DNA of 64,000 bases, taken from assembly GCF_002162355.1 (NCBI RefSeq), contig NZ_CP021434.1:776501-840500 (forward strand), given 5' to 3'. The position numbers and the translations under genes were made by a program. This document shows positions 24,502 through 34,705 of this stretch, piece by piece. This DNA comes from Tumebacillus avium. GTDB taxonomy: Bacteria; Bacillota; Bacilli; Tumebacillales; Tumebacillaceae. Positions within the stretch are counted from its first letter, which is position 1. Every line of letters starts with the position of its first letter. The notes below the pieces were generated by a model. That model saw only the letters and a list, made by a program, of their open reading frames with translations. It did not search any database and had not been told where the DNA came from.

Positions 24502-27500
24502 ATGAGTGAAAACCAACAGGCACGCAAACTGCTGGTCGATCTGCTGCATGAAGCGGCGGAACTCGAACACAGTCTGCTCGATGCCTACCTTTATACGGCC
24601 TGCTCGATCAAAAGCACGCCGCAGGAGTTTGCCCTTGCCGCCGGCAAGCCGAACAGACGCCGCGCCGTGCAGTTTGAACGGGCGCGCTCTTGGAAACAAA
24701 GCATCCTCATGGTCGCCCATGAAGAGATGCTGCACCTGCACTATGTCCAATGCCTGCTTCGCGGGCTTGGCGAAGCGCCGAGCTTTGGCCTGCCCAAGCG
24801 CAGCCCGGACAGCGGCAACTGGGTGATCCCGAACTGGCAAGCGCAAGTGGCCGGACAAGATGTTGACGGCGGCAACGGCGTGGAAGTGCCGGTCGGGGGC
24901 TTGAGCCTGGAGAACATCCGCCGTTTCGTGCTGTACGAATCGACCGATTCCCTGCAGGATGACAATCCGTTTGGCGAGCAATCTTCGCAATTATTTAAAC
25001 GTTTGTATGATTTCGAACTCGACTATCGCTTCGAAAGCATGCTCTATCATATTGAAAACGAAGACCGCCGCGCCGAGCTGAAGCAGAAGCTGTTCAACCT
25101 CTACACCCTGCTCACCCCGCTCGCGCCGGAAGATGCGGTCGAGAAAAAAGTGATGGCCGCGATGAAAGCGGTCGGTCTGCCTTCGGTGGAAGAACTGCGC
25201 TTCCAGTCGATCTCCGACTTCTACCTGCGCGGCGTCCTGCCCCTGTACCAGCAGGCGTTCGACTTCAACTGGGTCGAGAACAACAACCGCGACCTGAACA
25301 ACGAACTGCTCGATCCGGCGCATGCGGCAGAAGGCTTTTTGCCGATCGGCCCGATCAACCGCGACATGAACTTCAACCATTTTGCCCGCGGCAACATCGA
25401 GAACCCGCTGCGCAACTACAAGCATGTCGAAAACATCGTCAAAGAGATCGTCGAAGAAGGCGAAGGCGCGTCCAACTTTGAAACCAAAGCCCTGGAGTTC
25501 CTCGCCAAAGTCGAAGAGATCGGCGGAACGCGCAACTACCTGACCAAAGTGATGCGCGACCCGAACCGCCGCAACCCGTCGACGCCGATCGTCCGCCTCG
25601 GCGAGCGTCTGCGCAACTCCCACCTCTACCGCTTCGTGCTGATCATGACCGAGCTGGAGCAGGAAAAAGCGTTGGCGCAAGAGTCCGGCGTGGATTTTGA
25701 AGCAGCCCGCGAGCAGGTGTATGTGGAAGACAACGTGCGTCTGAAGCAGATCACTGCAGAGCTCCCGGCGCAATTTAACGCGGCGTACCTCGTCATGCTG
25801 TCCTGGCTGTCCCGGATGTACGAGATTCCGCATTGGGAAGCGGACAAGCCCCGCCGCCAAGCGATCGAAATGCTGGCGTCGTGGCCGCTGATGTCTTTGG
25901 CGATCCGCCCGTTCCTCGAACTGGCCTCGTTCTTCCCGCTCGATCTGCAAAATCTGTTCCGCCTCGACCCGGCCGGCCTGCCGCTCTTGCCGATCCACGC
26001 GCAGCAACTGCATCAAGTCTACGCGCAGCCGGAGCGCTCGCAGGACGTCAATGCCCGCATGGACTATCTGGCGGTGCGCGTCTTGAACGATGTCGCACAG
26101 TGGGCAGCGGCGCAAAAAGAAGCGCTGGCAGGCGTTGCGCTGGATGAGAACACGAAGGACATGATCCTCTCGCGTCTGAACACGCTTTCCCAGCTCGACG
26201 AGTTCCAGAAGCAGTTCCCGTTCCGCGTCCATGGCGGCTACTCCAACCAGATGCCCGACCTGACCTATCAGCAAAAGCATCCGGACGGCGGCAAGTACGA
26301 AGAAGATCCGACCACCGTTCCTGCTCTGTTCGAAGAGACGTTGGCGCTGCGCATCAAGTTCTCCGGCTGGGGCCTCGTGCAGCTGGCGACCGACCCCGAT
26401 CCGCCGAACGATGAAGTTGGCGCGACCGGCACGCACATGCTGCATCCGGCCGACGGCGACCGCCGTTTTGACCGTGCGCTGGTCTGGCAGAACAACGACA
26501 AGAAGCACGACATCGTGCGCGGCCCGAAAAAAGACGTGCCGGAGCTTGGCGTCAACGCCCAGGAAGTGTCGCTCGTCGTCACCAACGGCAAAGCAAACGC
26601 CGGCTATGTCCCGCTGCAAGTGATGAACTCGCTGGGCGCGGTGCAGACTTCGGGCGTGCAGTCGGAGCTGCGCATCGACGGCTTCCTCGACCTGCTCAAC
26701 CTGACACCGCAGGAGATCCTCGGCGATGACCGCAAGTTGCGCCTCGACCTGTTGGAGAAAAAGGGGCAGAAGCCGTTCCTGAACGGCCAGAACCATCTGG
26801 TCTGGAAAGACGGCGAGCCGATCGACCCGTTCATCATGGCCCTGTTTGCCGATCCGACAGACGGCGCCGAGTCGGACGACCCGGAACTGCTCTTCAAGCG
26901 TGAGATCTTCAACCAAGGCCTGACCATGATGGAGATGGAGCCGTTGCAGCGCATTTCCACGTCGCGCGGCCCGTGCGGTTTTGACGACTTCCACAACATC
27001 CCGGACTGGGTGATGGGCGCGATGCCGGAGAAAGACCGCAAGCTGTTCGAATGCCCGGGCTATCCGATGTCCTTCCTCGTCAACCGTTCGCGCAACCTCG
27101 GCAAAGCGCTGGAAAAAGAGTTCACCTCTGCCGTTGAATCGCAAGAAGCGGTCGACTCCGCGGTCTCGTACGCCGAGCGCATGCGCCTGATCAACGTGCC
27201 GCGTCCGGAGACGTTCATCTGGCTGACCTTCCTGCTCCACTACGGCCACACGGTCAGCGGCAACTTGGAGCTGGGTGCCGGCGAGAACCCGATTCTCTCC
27301 GCGCTGGCCAAGAAGACCAATCTGCAGTTCGCTTTGGGAGACAAAGACGAGCGCACCGCTTCCAACTCGCGCTGGCTGGTCAAATACACCAAAGGCGTGA
27401 TGGACACCGACGCGATCCGCGACCTCGTCTTCGGCGAGCTGTACATCCCGATCACGGTGGAAGCTTCGGACAAGCCGATCACCTTGTCCCGCAGCTGGGT

Positions 27501-27888
27501 CTTCCCGGCGGCGATGCAAAAGACGGTCGCCGACTACGCCTGCAATTTTGCCAACCCGTACTGGGCTCCGTTCAAAGTCAGCGCAGACGGCAAGACCCGC
27601 ACCTTGAAGCTCTCGAAGACTGCGGAGATCACCGAGACGTTGCTGAAGAAGAATGCCGATTCCTACTCCTACACCATGACCGGCCTCGAAGGCGTCACCG
27701 ACTACACCGGCTCCTTCTCCGTCTCCAAACCGAAAAATGGGGACGAGACGATCACCTTGGACTGGACGGTCACCTTCAAAGCGTCCACCCCGCAAGCGGT
27801 GATCACCGCCGTCACCACCGTGGCAAACGGTGCGCAAGGGATGACCGACGCGATGTCGAATCATTTTGCACCGAAAGTGAAGCGGTAA
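24502..27888 (+). CDS. Giant VioB-like ferritin-domain protein with SRPBCC-like C-terminus
   Basis: An 1128-residue cytoplasmic protein without signal peptide. Residues 10-330 form a VioB-type ferritin-like domain. Helix 1 has E20-L-E22-H (AAELEHSLLDAYLY) and helix 2 has E75-M-L-H78 (AHEEMLHLHYV), the likely metal ligands. VioB and relatives are iminophenylpyruvate dimer synthases with haem or metal centres in violacein or indolocarbazole pathways, near 1000 residues. The middle (about 550-900) keeps the VioB-like architecture, with RVHGGYSNQMPDLTY as one stretch. Residues about 975-1128 look like an SRPBCC ligand-binding domain (RSWVFPAAMQKTVADY, SYTMTGLEGVTDYTG, TLDWTVTF). No tryptophan-oxidase or other vio genes are next to it. 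Stand-alone; substrate unknown. The ATG at 24502 follows AAGAAGGGGGAC. Confidence 0.75.
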   Translation: MSENQQARKLLVDLLHEAAELEHSLLDAYLYTACSIKSTPQEFALAAGKPNRRRAVQFERARSWKQSILMVAHEEMLHLHYVQCLLRGLGEAPSFGLPKRSPDSGNWVIPNWQAQVAGQDVDGGNGVEVPVGGLSLENIRRFVLYESTDSLQDDNPFGEQSSQLFKRLYDFELDYRFESMLYHIENEDRRAELKQKLFNLYTLLTPLAPEDAVEKKVMAAMKAVGLPSVEELRFQSISDFYLRGVLPLYQQAFDFNWVENNNRDLNNELLDPAHAAEGFLPIGPINRDMNFNHFARGNIENPLRNYKHVENIVKEIVEEGEGASNFETKALEFLAKVEEIGGTRNYLTKVMRDPNRRNPSTPIVRLGERLRNSHLYRFVLIMTELEQEKALAQESGVDFEAAREQVYVEDNVRLKQITAELPAQFNAAYLVMLSWLSRMYEIPHWEADKPRRQAIEMLASWPLMSLAIRPFLELASFFPLDLQNLFRLDPAGLPLLPIHAQQLHQVYAQPERSQDVNARMDYLAVRVLNDVAQWAAAQKEALAGVALDENTKDMILSRLNTLSQLDEFQKQFPFRVHGGYSNQMPDLTYQQKHPDGGKYEEDPTTVPALFEETLALRIKFSGWGLVQLATDPDPPNDEVGATGTHMLHPADGDRRFDRALVWQNNDKKHDIVRGPKKDVPELGVNAQEVSLVVTNGKANAGYVPLQVMNSLGAVQTSGVQSELRIDGFLDLLNLTPQEILGDDRKLRLDLLEKKGQKPFLNGQNHLVWKDGEPIDPFIMALFADPTDGAESDDPELLFKREIFNQGLTMMEMEPLQRISTSRGPCGFDDFHNIPDWVMGAMPEKDRKLFECPGYPMSFLVNRSRNLGKALEKEFTSAVESQEAVDSAVSYAERMRLINVPRPETFIWLTFLLHYGHTVSGNLELGAGENPILSALAKKTNLQFALGDKDERTASNSRWLVKYTKGVMDTDAIRDLVFGELYIPITVEASDKPITLSRSWVFPAAMQKTVADYACNFANPYWAPFKVSADGKTRTLKLSKTAEITETLLKKNADSYSYTMTGLEGVTDYTGSFSVSKPKNGDETITLDWTVTFKASTPQAVITAVTTVANGAQGMTDAMSNHFAPKVKR

Positions 27889-27910
27889 CTAAGAAACAAC
27901 ACAAGCATGC

Positions 27911-27942
27911 AAAAGAGCTCTGCCCGTTGGCAGAGCTCTTTT
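27911..27942. terminator. Bidirectional terminator between convergent genes
   Basis: A 14-bp perfect stem AAAAGAGCTCTGCC / GGCAGAGCTCTTTT with loop CGTT works for both the VioB-like gene and the opposing gene. Confidence 0.92.
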
Positions 27943-27953
27943 CGCGTGTATCG

Positions 27954-28999
27954 TCAGAAAACTTCCTTCTCGACCATTTTCACCAGTTTGTCGACCACCC
28001 TGGGACCGTACGTCTTCTTGTGCTTCGAGTTCAGCTCCAGCAGGCACTTCTCCACGAGGAATTGGCAGCCTTTCACAAAATCGTCTTCCTGGATGTACGG
28101 ATAAGAATCCAAGCAAGTCTGCAGATGGTTGCTGATCACCGCGACCAATTTGGGATAGTAGTCCCCGGCTCGCTCCTTGGAATCTTGCACTGGCAGGATC
28201 TGCTGGTCGAACGTTTCCCACAGGCCTTGTTTCGTATTGTTCAGATTCCGTTTGTAGTTATCATCCAAGCGGTATTGTTCATTCTCTTCGCTCAGCTTGT
28301 TCCCGCCCGCTTTCTCGCTTTTCATGCCTTTCGTCTTCGAACCGCTGATCTTGGGAAAATACGAACCTGGCACCGAATTGCGCAACAGGCAGTATTCGCG
28401 CATCAGATTTTGCAGGACCGTGACCTTCTCGAAGTCCTCCACGCCGTCCGGGTTGCTGTAGTTGGTGTCTTTCTTGATGTCCGCCAACTTACTGTCCGTA
28501 TCTGTTTTGTCGGTTGCCGTTATGTAATTCGGCAGCCCGGTCACTTTTTCGGACAGTGCGATCAAATCATTCACCGCATCTTTAAACGTCTTGCCCAAGA
28601 CGGCATTGATCGCCGCATCCTGAAACACGACAAAGGCGGTGGAATGCGCCCCGGAACCGGTGCCCTCCCCGCGCTCGATCGTCGCGGAGGACACAAACAG
28701 GTCCTTTGAAGCGGTATCCCGTGTCAACCCGACATTCGCCAGCAGCATCTGTACCGGCGGAAGCGCAGTGTCGGACGCCAGTGTGATGCCGGCGATGCCG
28801 CCTCCCGCCCCGCGCGCACGACTTTCTGCTGTTGGGCCAGCATGCGCTGGACCGCCTGATTGCCCGCCGTGCGCTGCATTTGCAGGATGCCGGCCAGACT
28901 AAGCGGAGCCTGCTGGCGCTGCATCTGCTGTACCCGGCCCGGTGCCGGGACTTGCGTTTGACGCTTGCTTATAGCCACAGGGGAGTGCCCAGTCCTCAT
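27954..28999 (-). pseudogene. Frameshifted protein with GNQAV-type N-terminal motif
   Basis: Two overlapping frames appear to be one gene. The first (28999 down to 28724) starts with a GAGGTGGG site and encodes a Gln-rich N-terminus with LAGILQMQRTAGNQAVQRML. This LQRxxGNxAVxxLL motif precedes effector or toxin domains in many bacteria. The second frame (open to 27954) carries natural-looking protein from GGGIAGITLASDTALPPVQ onward, through about 270 residues of helical, Lys-rich sequence ending VDKLVKMVEKEVF. The switch must lie in the G-rich stretch around 28790-28815. Either a real indel inactivated the gene or the sequence has an error. No known domain recognised in the second part. Convergent with the VioB-like gene. 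Confidence 0.7.
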
Positions 29000-29139
29000 G
29001 TTCCCACCTCGGAGTTAAATAGTGAGTATAGTCTAACACTATTCTTCCTCCACCGTCATCGGGCAACTTGGAGCTGAGTTCTGGCGAGAAAGGATGAAGG
29101 AACGGCGCGGTCAGCCAGACAAAGTTGTACACCAAGCAA

Positions 29140-29165
29140 AACAGCACCCCGTGGGCGCTGTTTTT
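29140..29165 (+). terminator. Orphan terminator-like hairpin
   Basis: AACAGCACCC / GGGCGCTGTT with one A-C mismatch and a 3-base loop, followed by T5. No plus-strand gene ends just upstream; it may insulate the NRPS promoter or end a vanished gene. The rest of 29000-29308 holds the NRPS promoter and no recognisable gene. Confidence 0.6.
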
Positions 29166-29184
29166 ATTTGGTTTCTAAACGTGG

Positions 29185-29214
29185 TTGACATCAGGACTTT
29201 TCATGCATTACATT
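29185..29214 (+). promoter_or_regulatory. Promoter of the plus-strand NRPS gene
   Basis: TTGACA (29185-29190) and TACATT (29209-29214) with 18-bp spacing, about 95 bp before the chosen start codon. Confidence 0.55.
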
Positions 29215-29308
29215 GATTGGAAGCAAGCCGATTCCTTACATTTTTAACGCGACTGAAATACCTCAAATTTGTATTCTTCTACTTATAGATAAGGATGTGA
29301 AGCCTTTG

Positions 29309-32300
29309 ATGAAATCACTTCTTGACCTGCTGCGCGGCTGGGCTGAGCAACAGCCGGACCATCTGGCATATCTGTATCTGCGTGAAGGCGAGATCGAAGA
29401 GGCGCGTCTGACCTACGGCGAACTGGATGAAAAGGCCCGGGCGATCGCCGCCGAGCTGCAGCGCATGGGCGCACAAGGCGAACGCGCCTTGCTGTTGTAT
29501 CATCAGGGGCTGGATTTTATCGCCGCCTTCTTTGGCTGTTTATATGCAGGCGTGACGGCGGTGCCGGTCTATCCACCGAAAATGAACCGCAACATGATCC
29601 GCCTGGAAGCGATCGCCGCCGACGCGACGCCGAAGTTCTCGCTGACCACCGGGCCGATCTGGAGCCGGGTCGCGCCGATGCTCAGCGAGCAGCCGGAACT
29701 GCAAAAGATGCAGTGGCTGGCGACCGATGAAGTGGACACCTCGCTCGCCGCTGACTGGGTAGACCCGCAGGCGGACGAAGAGATGCTGGCTTTCATCCAA
29801 TACACCTCCGGCTCAACCGGCACGCCCAAAGGCGTCATGGTCAGCCACGGCAATCTGCTGCACAACGAAGCGATGATCACCGAGGCGTTTGCGCAAAACA
29901 AAAACTCGCTGGTGCTCGGCTGGCTCCCGCTCTATCACGACATGGGGCTGATCGGCAACGTGCTGCAGCCGCTGTATGTCGGCGCCTCGTGCATCTTGAT
30001 GTCGCCGGTCGACTTTTTGCAGCATCCGATCCGCTGGCTGCAAGCGATCTCTACCTATAGAGCAACGACAAGCGGCGGGCCGAACTTCGCCTACGAGCTG
30101 TGCGCGCGCAAAGTGACGCCGGAGCAGGTCGCCGCGCTCGACCTCAGCTCGTGGACGGTAGCGTTTAACGGAGCCGAGCCGATCAACCCGGACGTGCTCG
30201 ATCTGTTCGCCGAGACGTTTGCTCCCAGCGGGTTCCGCAAAGAGGCGTTTTTCCCCTGCTACGGGCTGGCCGAAGCGACCTTGTTTGTGACGGGCGGCTC
30301 GCAGACCGAACTGCCGATCATCAAAGCGGTCGAGAAAGAAGCGTTAAACGGCAACCGGGTCGTGTTCAGCGCCGAGCAGAGCGACCGCACCCAAACGTTC
30401 GTGTCGTCGGGACACTCTTTTATGGAACAGCGCGTGCTGATCGTCAATCCCGAGACGGGCGTGGAATGCCCGGCCGATCATGTCGGCGAGATCTGGGTGA
30501 AAGGCCCGAGTGCGGCAAAAGGATATTGGCAGCAGCCGGAGCTGTCCGAAGCGACTTTTGCCGCCCGGATCTCAGACACGGGAGAGGGCCAGTTTATGCG
30601 GACGGGAGACCTCGGGTTCATGCAGGACGGGGAATTGTATGTGACGGGGCGTCTGAAAGACCTGATCATCATCCGCGGCCGCAACCATTATCCGCAGGAC
30701 ATCGAAAACACCGTGGCCGCCTGCCACCCCGCGCTGAAACCGGGGGCAGGTGCCGCGTTTTCCGTCGCGGTGAACGGCGAAGAGCGCCTCGTGCTGGTGC
30801 AGGAAGTGGAGCGCGCCGTGTGGCGGAGCGTCAACGTCGAGGAAGTCTCGGCAGCCGTGCGGCAGGCGGTTGCCTATCATCATGAGCTGCAGGTGCATGC
30901 GGTCGTGCTGATCAAGCCGGCGTCGATCCCCAAGACCTCATCGGGCAAAATCCAGCGCCACGCCTGCCGCAACCAGTTCCTCGACGGTTCGCTGGCAACG
31001 ATCGCCAGCGATGTGCTGGAGAGCGATGCGTCGGCTGAGGCCGTCGAGTTGTCGCGCGAAGAGCTGCTGGCCCTGCCGGAAGCGGAGCGCGCTGCGGCGC
31101 TGACCCGCTTTTTGACCGGGGCTTGTGCTGCCGTGATGGGTGTGACGCAAAAGCACATCGTGCCGGAGCAGTCCCTGCATGCCTTGGGGATGGACTCGCT
31201 GATGGCGGTGGAGCTGAAGCACCGCGTGGAAGAGTCGTTTGGCGTGGAGCTGACCATGGGCGACGTGCTGGACGGGCCAAGCGTCGAGGAATTGACCGCG
31301 CTGATTCAGGAGCGGATCGGGCAGGAGAACGTGTCAGATGCACCGGGGACACTTTTGAAAAACGTGACCGAGTTCCCGCTGTCCTACGGGCAGAAGGCGC
31401 TGTATTTCATGCAGAGCGTCAACCCGCAAAGCGCTGCTTACAACATCTCCAAGGCGCTGCGCATCGCCCAGCCCCTCGATGAGCAAAAATTACAAGCTGC
31501 GTTTGCCGCCTTGCTGGCCCGGCATCCGCAACTGCGCGTGTCATTTGAGATGCAAGAATACCAGCCCGTGCAGCGCGTGGCGGAGAGCGCCGTATCTGCT
31601 TTTGACGTAGACGTGCAGGACGCATCAGGGCTGACCGAAGAGCAACTGTTGGCCGCAGCAAACGCAGAAGCCAACCGCCCGTTTGATTTGAAAAAGGGAC
31701 CTTTGCTGCGCATGAAGCTCTGGAAGCGATCCGACACTGACCACCTGCTGCTGATCACCGCGCACCACATCGCGGTGGACTTCTGGTCGTTTGGCGTGTT
31801 GCTGAAAGAGTTTGGCGCACTGTATGCCGATGCTGATACTGGGAATGCCGTCGCGGCGGCGCATGGCGACCGTTATTTCGAGTATGTGAGCTGGCAGCAA
31901 GAGTTACTGCAAGGCGCGGAGGGCCAGCGCATGAAGGCGTTCTGGCAACAGCAACTGAGCGGCCAACTGCCGGTGCTGAACCTCCCGTCCGACCGCAACC
32001 GCCCGGCTGTGCTCTCGGAGCGCGGGGCGACGCTGTCCTTTGAGCTGCCTCAGTCGTTGACCGAGCAGTTGAAGACGCTGGCCAAAGAGTCGGGCACAAC
32101 GTTATATGCGCTACTGCTGGCGGCGTTCCAAGCGCTCCTGCACCGCTACACCGGACAGGAAGACATCCTGGTCGGCTCACCGAGTGCCGGCCGCAGCGCA
32201 GCAAAATTTTCCGGAACGGTCGGCTATTTCGTCAACCCGGTCGTCGTGCGCAGCCAGGTGACGGCCGATGCGCCGTTTACCGATTTCGTGGAAGGGGTGC

Positions 32301-34603
32301 GCAACACCGTTCGCGATGCGCTCAAGCATCAGGACTACCCGTTCCCGCTGCTGGTCGAAGAGCTGCAGCCCAACCGCGACCTCAGCTACCCGCCGCTGTT
32401 TAACGTGATGTTCAACCTGCAGTCGGGTGCCTTATGGAAAGAAGACGCCTTGGTGGCGCTGGCGCTTGGCCAAGGCGGTGCGAAACTGGAAGCGGGCGGA
32501 CTCATCATGGAGTCAATCGCCTTGACCCCTGAGTATGCGCAGTTCGATCTCTCGCTGATGATGGGCGAATCGGACGGCAAGCTGTCCGGCGTGTTCGAAT
32601 ACAGCACCGCGCTATTCGAGCAAACGACCGTCGAGCGCATGAGCGGCCATTTCGCCACCCTGCTCGGCGGTATCGCCGAAGACGCGTCGCGCACCATCGC
32701 CGACCTGCCGCTGCTGACTCCTGCGGAGCAGGAATTGCTGCCGGTCTGGAATGGCGAGGCAGGCGAGCCGTCTGACACGACTTGGCACACAACGTTACAC
32801 GCCCTCGTCGAAGCGCAGGTCGAGCGCACGCCGAATGCAACGGCGGTCGTATTTGAAGGCGCGTCACTGACCTTTGCCGAACTGAACGCCCGCGCCAACC
32901 GCACAGCCCGCGCCCTGCAGGCGCACGGCGTCACCGCCGATATTCCGGTCGGGATCTGCATGGACCGCTCCTTGGAACTGGTCATCGCCCTGCTCGCCGT
33001 GCTGAAAGCGGGCGGCGCGTACGTTCCGCTCGACCCGTCCTATCCGCAAGAGCGTCTCGCCTGGATCGCCGAGGATACGCAAGTCCCGGTCGTGTTGACC
33101 CAGTCGGCGCTCGTCGAAACGATCCCGGCCCAGCAGGCCAAACTGATCTGCCTCGACACCGACGCGGACCTGCTGAACGCCTACGCAGACACCAACCTCG
33201 TAGCAGCGGTGGAGCCGCATCATTTGGCCTACATCCTCTACACATCCGGCTCGACCGGCCGCCCGAAAGGCGTGGAGATCCCGCACCGTGCCATCGTCAA
33301 CCACATGCTCTGGATGCTCGAAGCGTACCCGATGGGCAGCACCGATAAAATTTTGCAAAAAACGCCGATCGGCTTCGACGCATCCGTCTGGGAATTCTGG
33401 GCACCGCTGCTATCCGGCGCGACGCTCATCATGGCCCGCCCCGGCGGACACCGTGACAGCGGCTATTTGGCGCAAGCGGTCAAGGAGCAAGGAATCACCG
33501 TACTCCAGCTCGTCCCGACCATGCTCGCCCTCCTGCTCGAAGAGCCGGAGCTGGCGGCAGGCACCGCCCTGAAACACGTCTTCTGCGGCGGCGAAGCGTT
33601 GCCCGTCGATCTCCAGACCCGCTTTTTCCAAGTCCTCGACAGCACCGGGCTGCACAACCTGTACGGTCCAACCGAATGCACAATCGACGCCACCGTCTGG
33701 AATTGCCAGCCGCGCAATACCTTGCGCAGCGTGCCAATCGGCCGTCCAATCGCCAACACCCAAGTCTATGTGCTTGACGCACAAATGCGCCCTGTTCCGG
33801 CGCTGACCCTCGGTGAGCTGCACATCGGCGGTGCGGGACTAGCCCGCGGCTACCACAACCGCCCCGATTTGACAGCGGAAAAGTTCGTTCCGCATCCAAA
33901 CGGATCGGGCGAGCTCCTATACAAAACAGGCGACCTCGCCCGCTTCCTGCCCGACGGCACGCTGGAGTACGCGGGGCGTCTCGACCATCAAGTAAAAATC
34001 CGTGGCTTCCGCATCGAGCTCGGCGAGATCGAAGCGGTGCTCAAAGAGCATCCCGACGTGCGCGACGCCATCGTCACCGCCCACGAAGAGCACGGCGACC
34101 AGCGCCTGGCCGCCTACCTGATCGCGTCCACAACACCAGACGCCGACCTGCGCGCTTTTGCAAAACAAAAGCTGCCCGACTACATGATCCCGTCCGCGTT
34201 TGTCCTGCTGGAAGCGTTCCCTCTGCTCCCGAACGGCAAAGTCGACCTGAAGGCTCTGCCCGTCCCAACGCGCGGACACACAACAGCCGCAACGCCATAC
34301 ATCGCCCCATCCACGCCAACCGAGCAAAAGCTGGCCGACATGTGGCAAGAAGTCCTCGGAGCGGAGCGTATCGGCACAGCCGATAACTTCTTCGAACGCG
34401 GCGGTCATTCCCTAATGGCGATGCAGATTGTCACCCGCGTGCGCCGCCAATTCGGCGTCGAGCTCCCGGTCGCGCGTCTCTTCGAGACCCCCACAATCGC
34501 CCAGCTTGCCGCTGTAATCGACACGTCGATCACAGCGCCAACCAAACCAAAAAAGCCGGCCATGAGCAAACTCTCCCGCGCCGCCCACCGTATCGATTCA
34601 TAA
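29309..34603 (+). CDS. NRPS: FAAL-ACP-C-A-PCP (acyl-glutamine loading protein)
   Basis: A 1764-residue lipopeptide-type starter protein. FAAL domain (about 1-570): YTSGSTGTPKG, LPLYHDMGLIG, GAEPINP, YGLAEATLFV. ACP with S630 (LGMDSLMAVE). Condensation domain (about 665-1100) with H819-H820-IAVDFWS, as in starter C domains. Adenylation domain (about 1120-1625) with YTSGSTGRPKG; reading the ten specificity positions gives D-A-W-Q-F-G-L-I-D-K, which fits glutamine. PCP with S1701 (GGHSLMAMQ). There is no TE or second module. The ATG at 29309 is used (AAGGAT upstream); an earlier ATG at 29213 lies in the promoter. Role: activates a fatty acid and joins it to Gln. Convergent to the second NRPS gene. 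Confidence 0.93.
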   Translation: MKSLLDLLRGWAEQQPDHLAYLYLREGEIEEARLTYGELDEKARAIAAELQRMGAQGERALLLYHQGLDFIAAFFGCLYAGVTAVPVYPPKMNRNMIRLEAIAADATPKFSLTTGPIWSRVAPMLSEQPELQKMQWLATDEVDTSLAADWVDPQADEEMLAFIQYTSGSTGTPKGVMVSHGNLLHNEAMITEAFAQNKNSLVLGWLPLYHDMGLIGNVLQPLYVGASCILMSPVDFLQHPIRWLQAISTYRATTSGGPNFAYELCARKVTPEQVAALDLSSWTVAFNGAEPINPDVLDLFAETFAPSGFRKEAFFPCYGLAEATLFVTGGSQTELPIIKAVEKEALNGNRVVFSAEQSDRTQTFVSSGHSFMEQRVLIVNPETGVECPADHVGEIWVKGPSAAKGYWQQPELSEATFAARISDTGEGQFMRTGDLGFMQDGELYVTGRLKDLIIIRGRNHYPQDIENTVAACHPALKPGAGAAFSVAVNGEERLVLVQEVERAVWRSVNVEEVSAAVRQAVAYHHELQVHAVVLIKPASIPKTSSGKIQRHACRNQFLDGSLATIASDVLESDASAEAVELSREELLALPEAERAAALTRFLTGACAAVMGVTQKHIVPEQSLHALGMDSLMAVELKHRVEESFGVELTMGDVLDGPSVEELTALIQERIGQENVSDAPGTLLKNVTEFPLSYGQKALYFMQSVNPQSAAYNISKALRIAQPLDEQKLQAAFAALLARHPQLRVSFEMQEYQPVQRVAESAVSAFDVDVQDASGLTEEQLLAAANAEANRPFDLKKGPLLRMKLWKRSDTDHLLLITAHHIAVDFWSFGVLLKEFGALYADADTGNAVAAAHGDRYFEYVSWQQELLQGAEGQRMKAFWQQQLSGQLPVLNLPSDRNRPAVLSERGATLSFELPQSLTEQLKTLAKESGTTLYALLLAAFQALLHRYTGQEDILVGSPSAGRSAAKFSGTVGYFVNPVVVRSQVTADAPFTDFVEGVRNTVRDALKHQDYPFPLLVEELQPNRDLSYPPLFNVMFNLQSGALWKEDALVALALGQGGAKLEAGGLIMESIALTPEYAQFDLSLMMGESDGKLSGVFEYSTALFEQTTVERMSGHFATLLGGIAEDASRTIADLPLLTPAEQELLPVWNGEAGEPSDTTWHTTLHALVEAQVERTPNATAVVFEGASLTFAELNARANRTARALQAHGVTADIPVGICMDRSLELVIALLAVLKAGGAYVPLDPSYPQERLAWIAEDTQVPVVLTQSALVETIPAQQAKLICLDTDADLLNAYADTNLVAAVEPHHLAYILYTSGSTGRPKGVEIPHRAIVNHMLWMLEAYPMGSTDKILQKTPIGFDASVWEFWAPLLSGATLIMARPGGHRDSGYLAQAVKEQGITVLQLVPTMLALLLEEPELAAGTALKHVFCGGEALPVDLQTRFFQVLDSTGLHNLYGPTECTIDATVWNCQPRNTLRSVPIGRPIANTQVYVLDAQMRPVPALTLGELHIGGAGLARGYHNRPDLTAEKFVPHPNGSGELLYKTGDLARFLPDGTLEYAGRLDHQVKIRGFRIELGEIEAVLKEHPDVRDAIVTAHEEHGDQRLAAYLIASTTPDADLRAFAKQKLPDYMIPSAFVLLEAFPLLPNGKVDLKALPVPTRGHTTAATPYIAPSTPTEQKLADMWQEVLGAERIGTADNFFERGGHSLMAMQIVTRVRRQFGVELPVARLFETPTIAQLAAVIDTSITAPTKPKKPAMSKLSRAAHRIDS

Positions 34604-34646
34604 AAAAAGACTCTGGATTGGAAAACCGCCAATCCAGACTCTTTTT
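34603..34646. terminator. Strong bidirectional terminator between the convergent NRPS genes
   Basis: An 18-bp perfect stem (arms 34604-34621 and 34629-34646; core GACTCTGGATTGG) with A-rich and T-rich flanks on both strands. Confidence 0.92.
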
Positions 34647-34705
34647 CTATTACGTCATTGACCTTAAATCCTTAGCTCCTAAATCCCTAAATCCCTTATC
34701 CCTAA

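Noticed and set aside
24991..27864. A minus-strand open frame of 957 codons opposite the VioB-like gene
   Set aside because: The product is Arg/Val/Leu repeats typical of antisense reading of a GC-rich gene; the plus strand has a ribosome site and conserved ferritin motifs.
24502..27888. Violacein or indolocarbazole cluster
   Set aside because: No tryptophan oxidase, P450 or flavin monooxygenase gene is adjacent; the only P450 is 24 kb away and beside an MFS gene.
29094..29217. Small plus-strand ORF overlapping the orphan hairpin and NRPS promoter
   Set aside because: About 40 codons, no recognisable protein, and it spans a terminator and a promoter.
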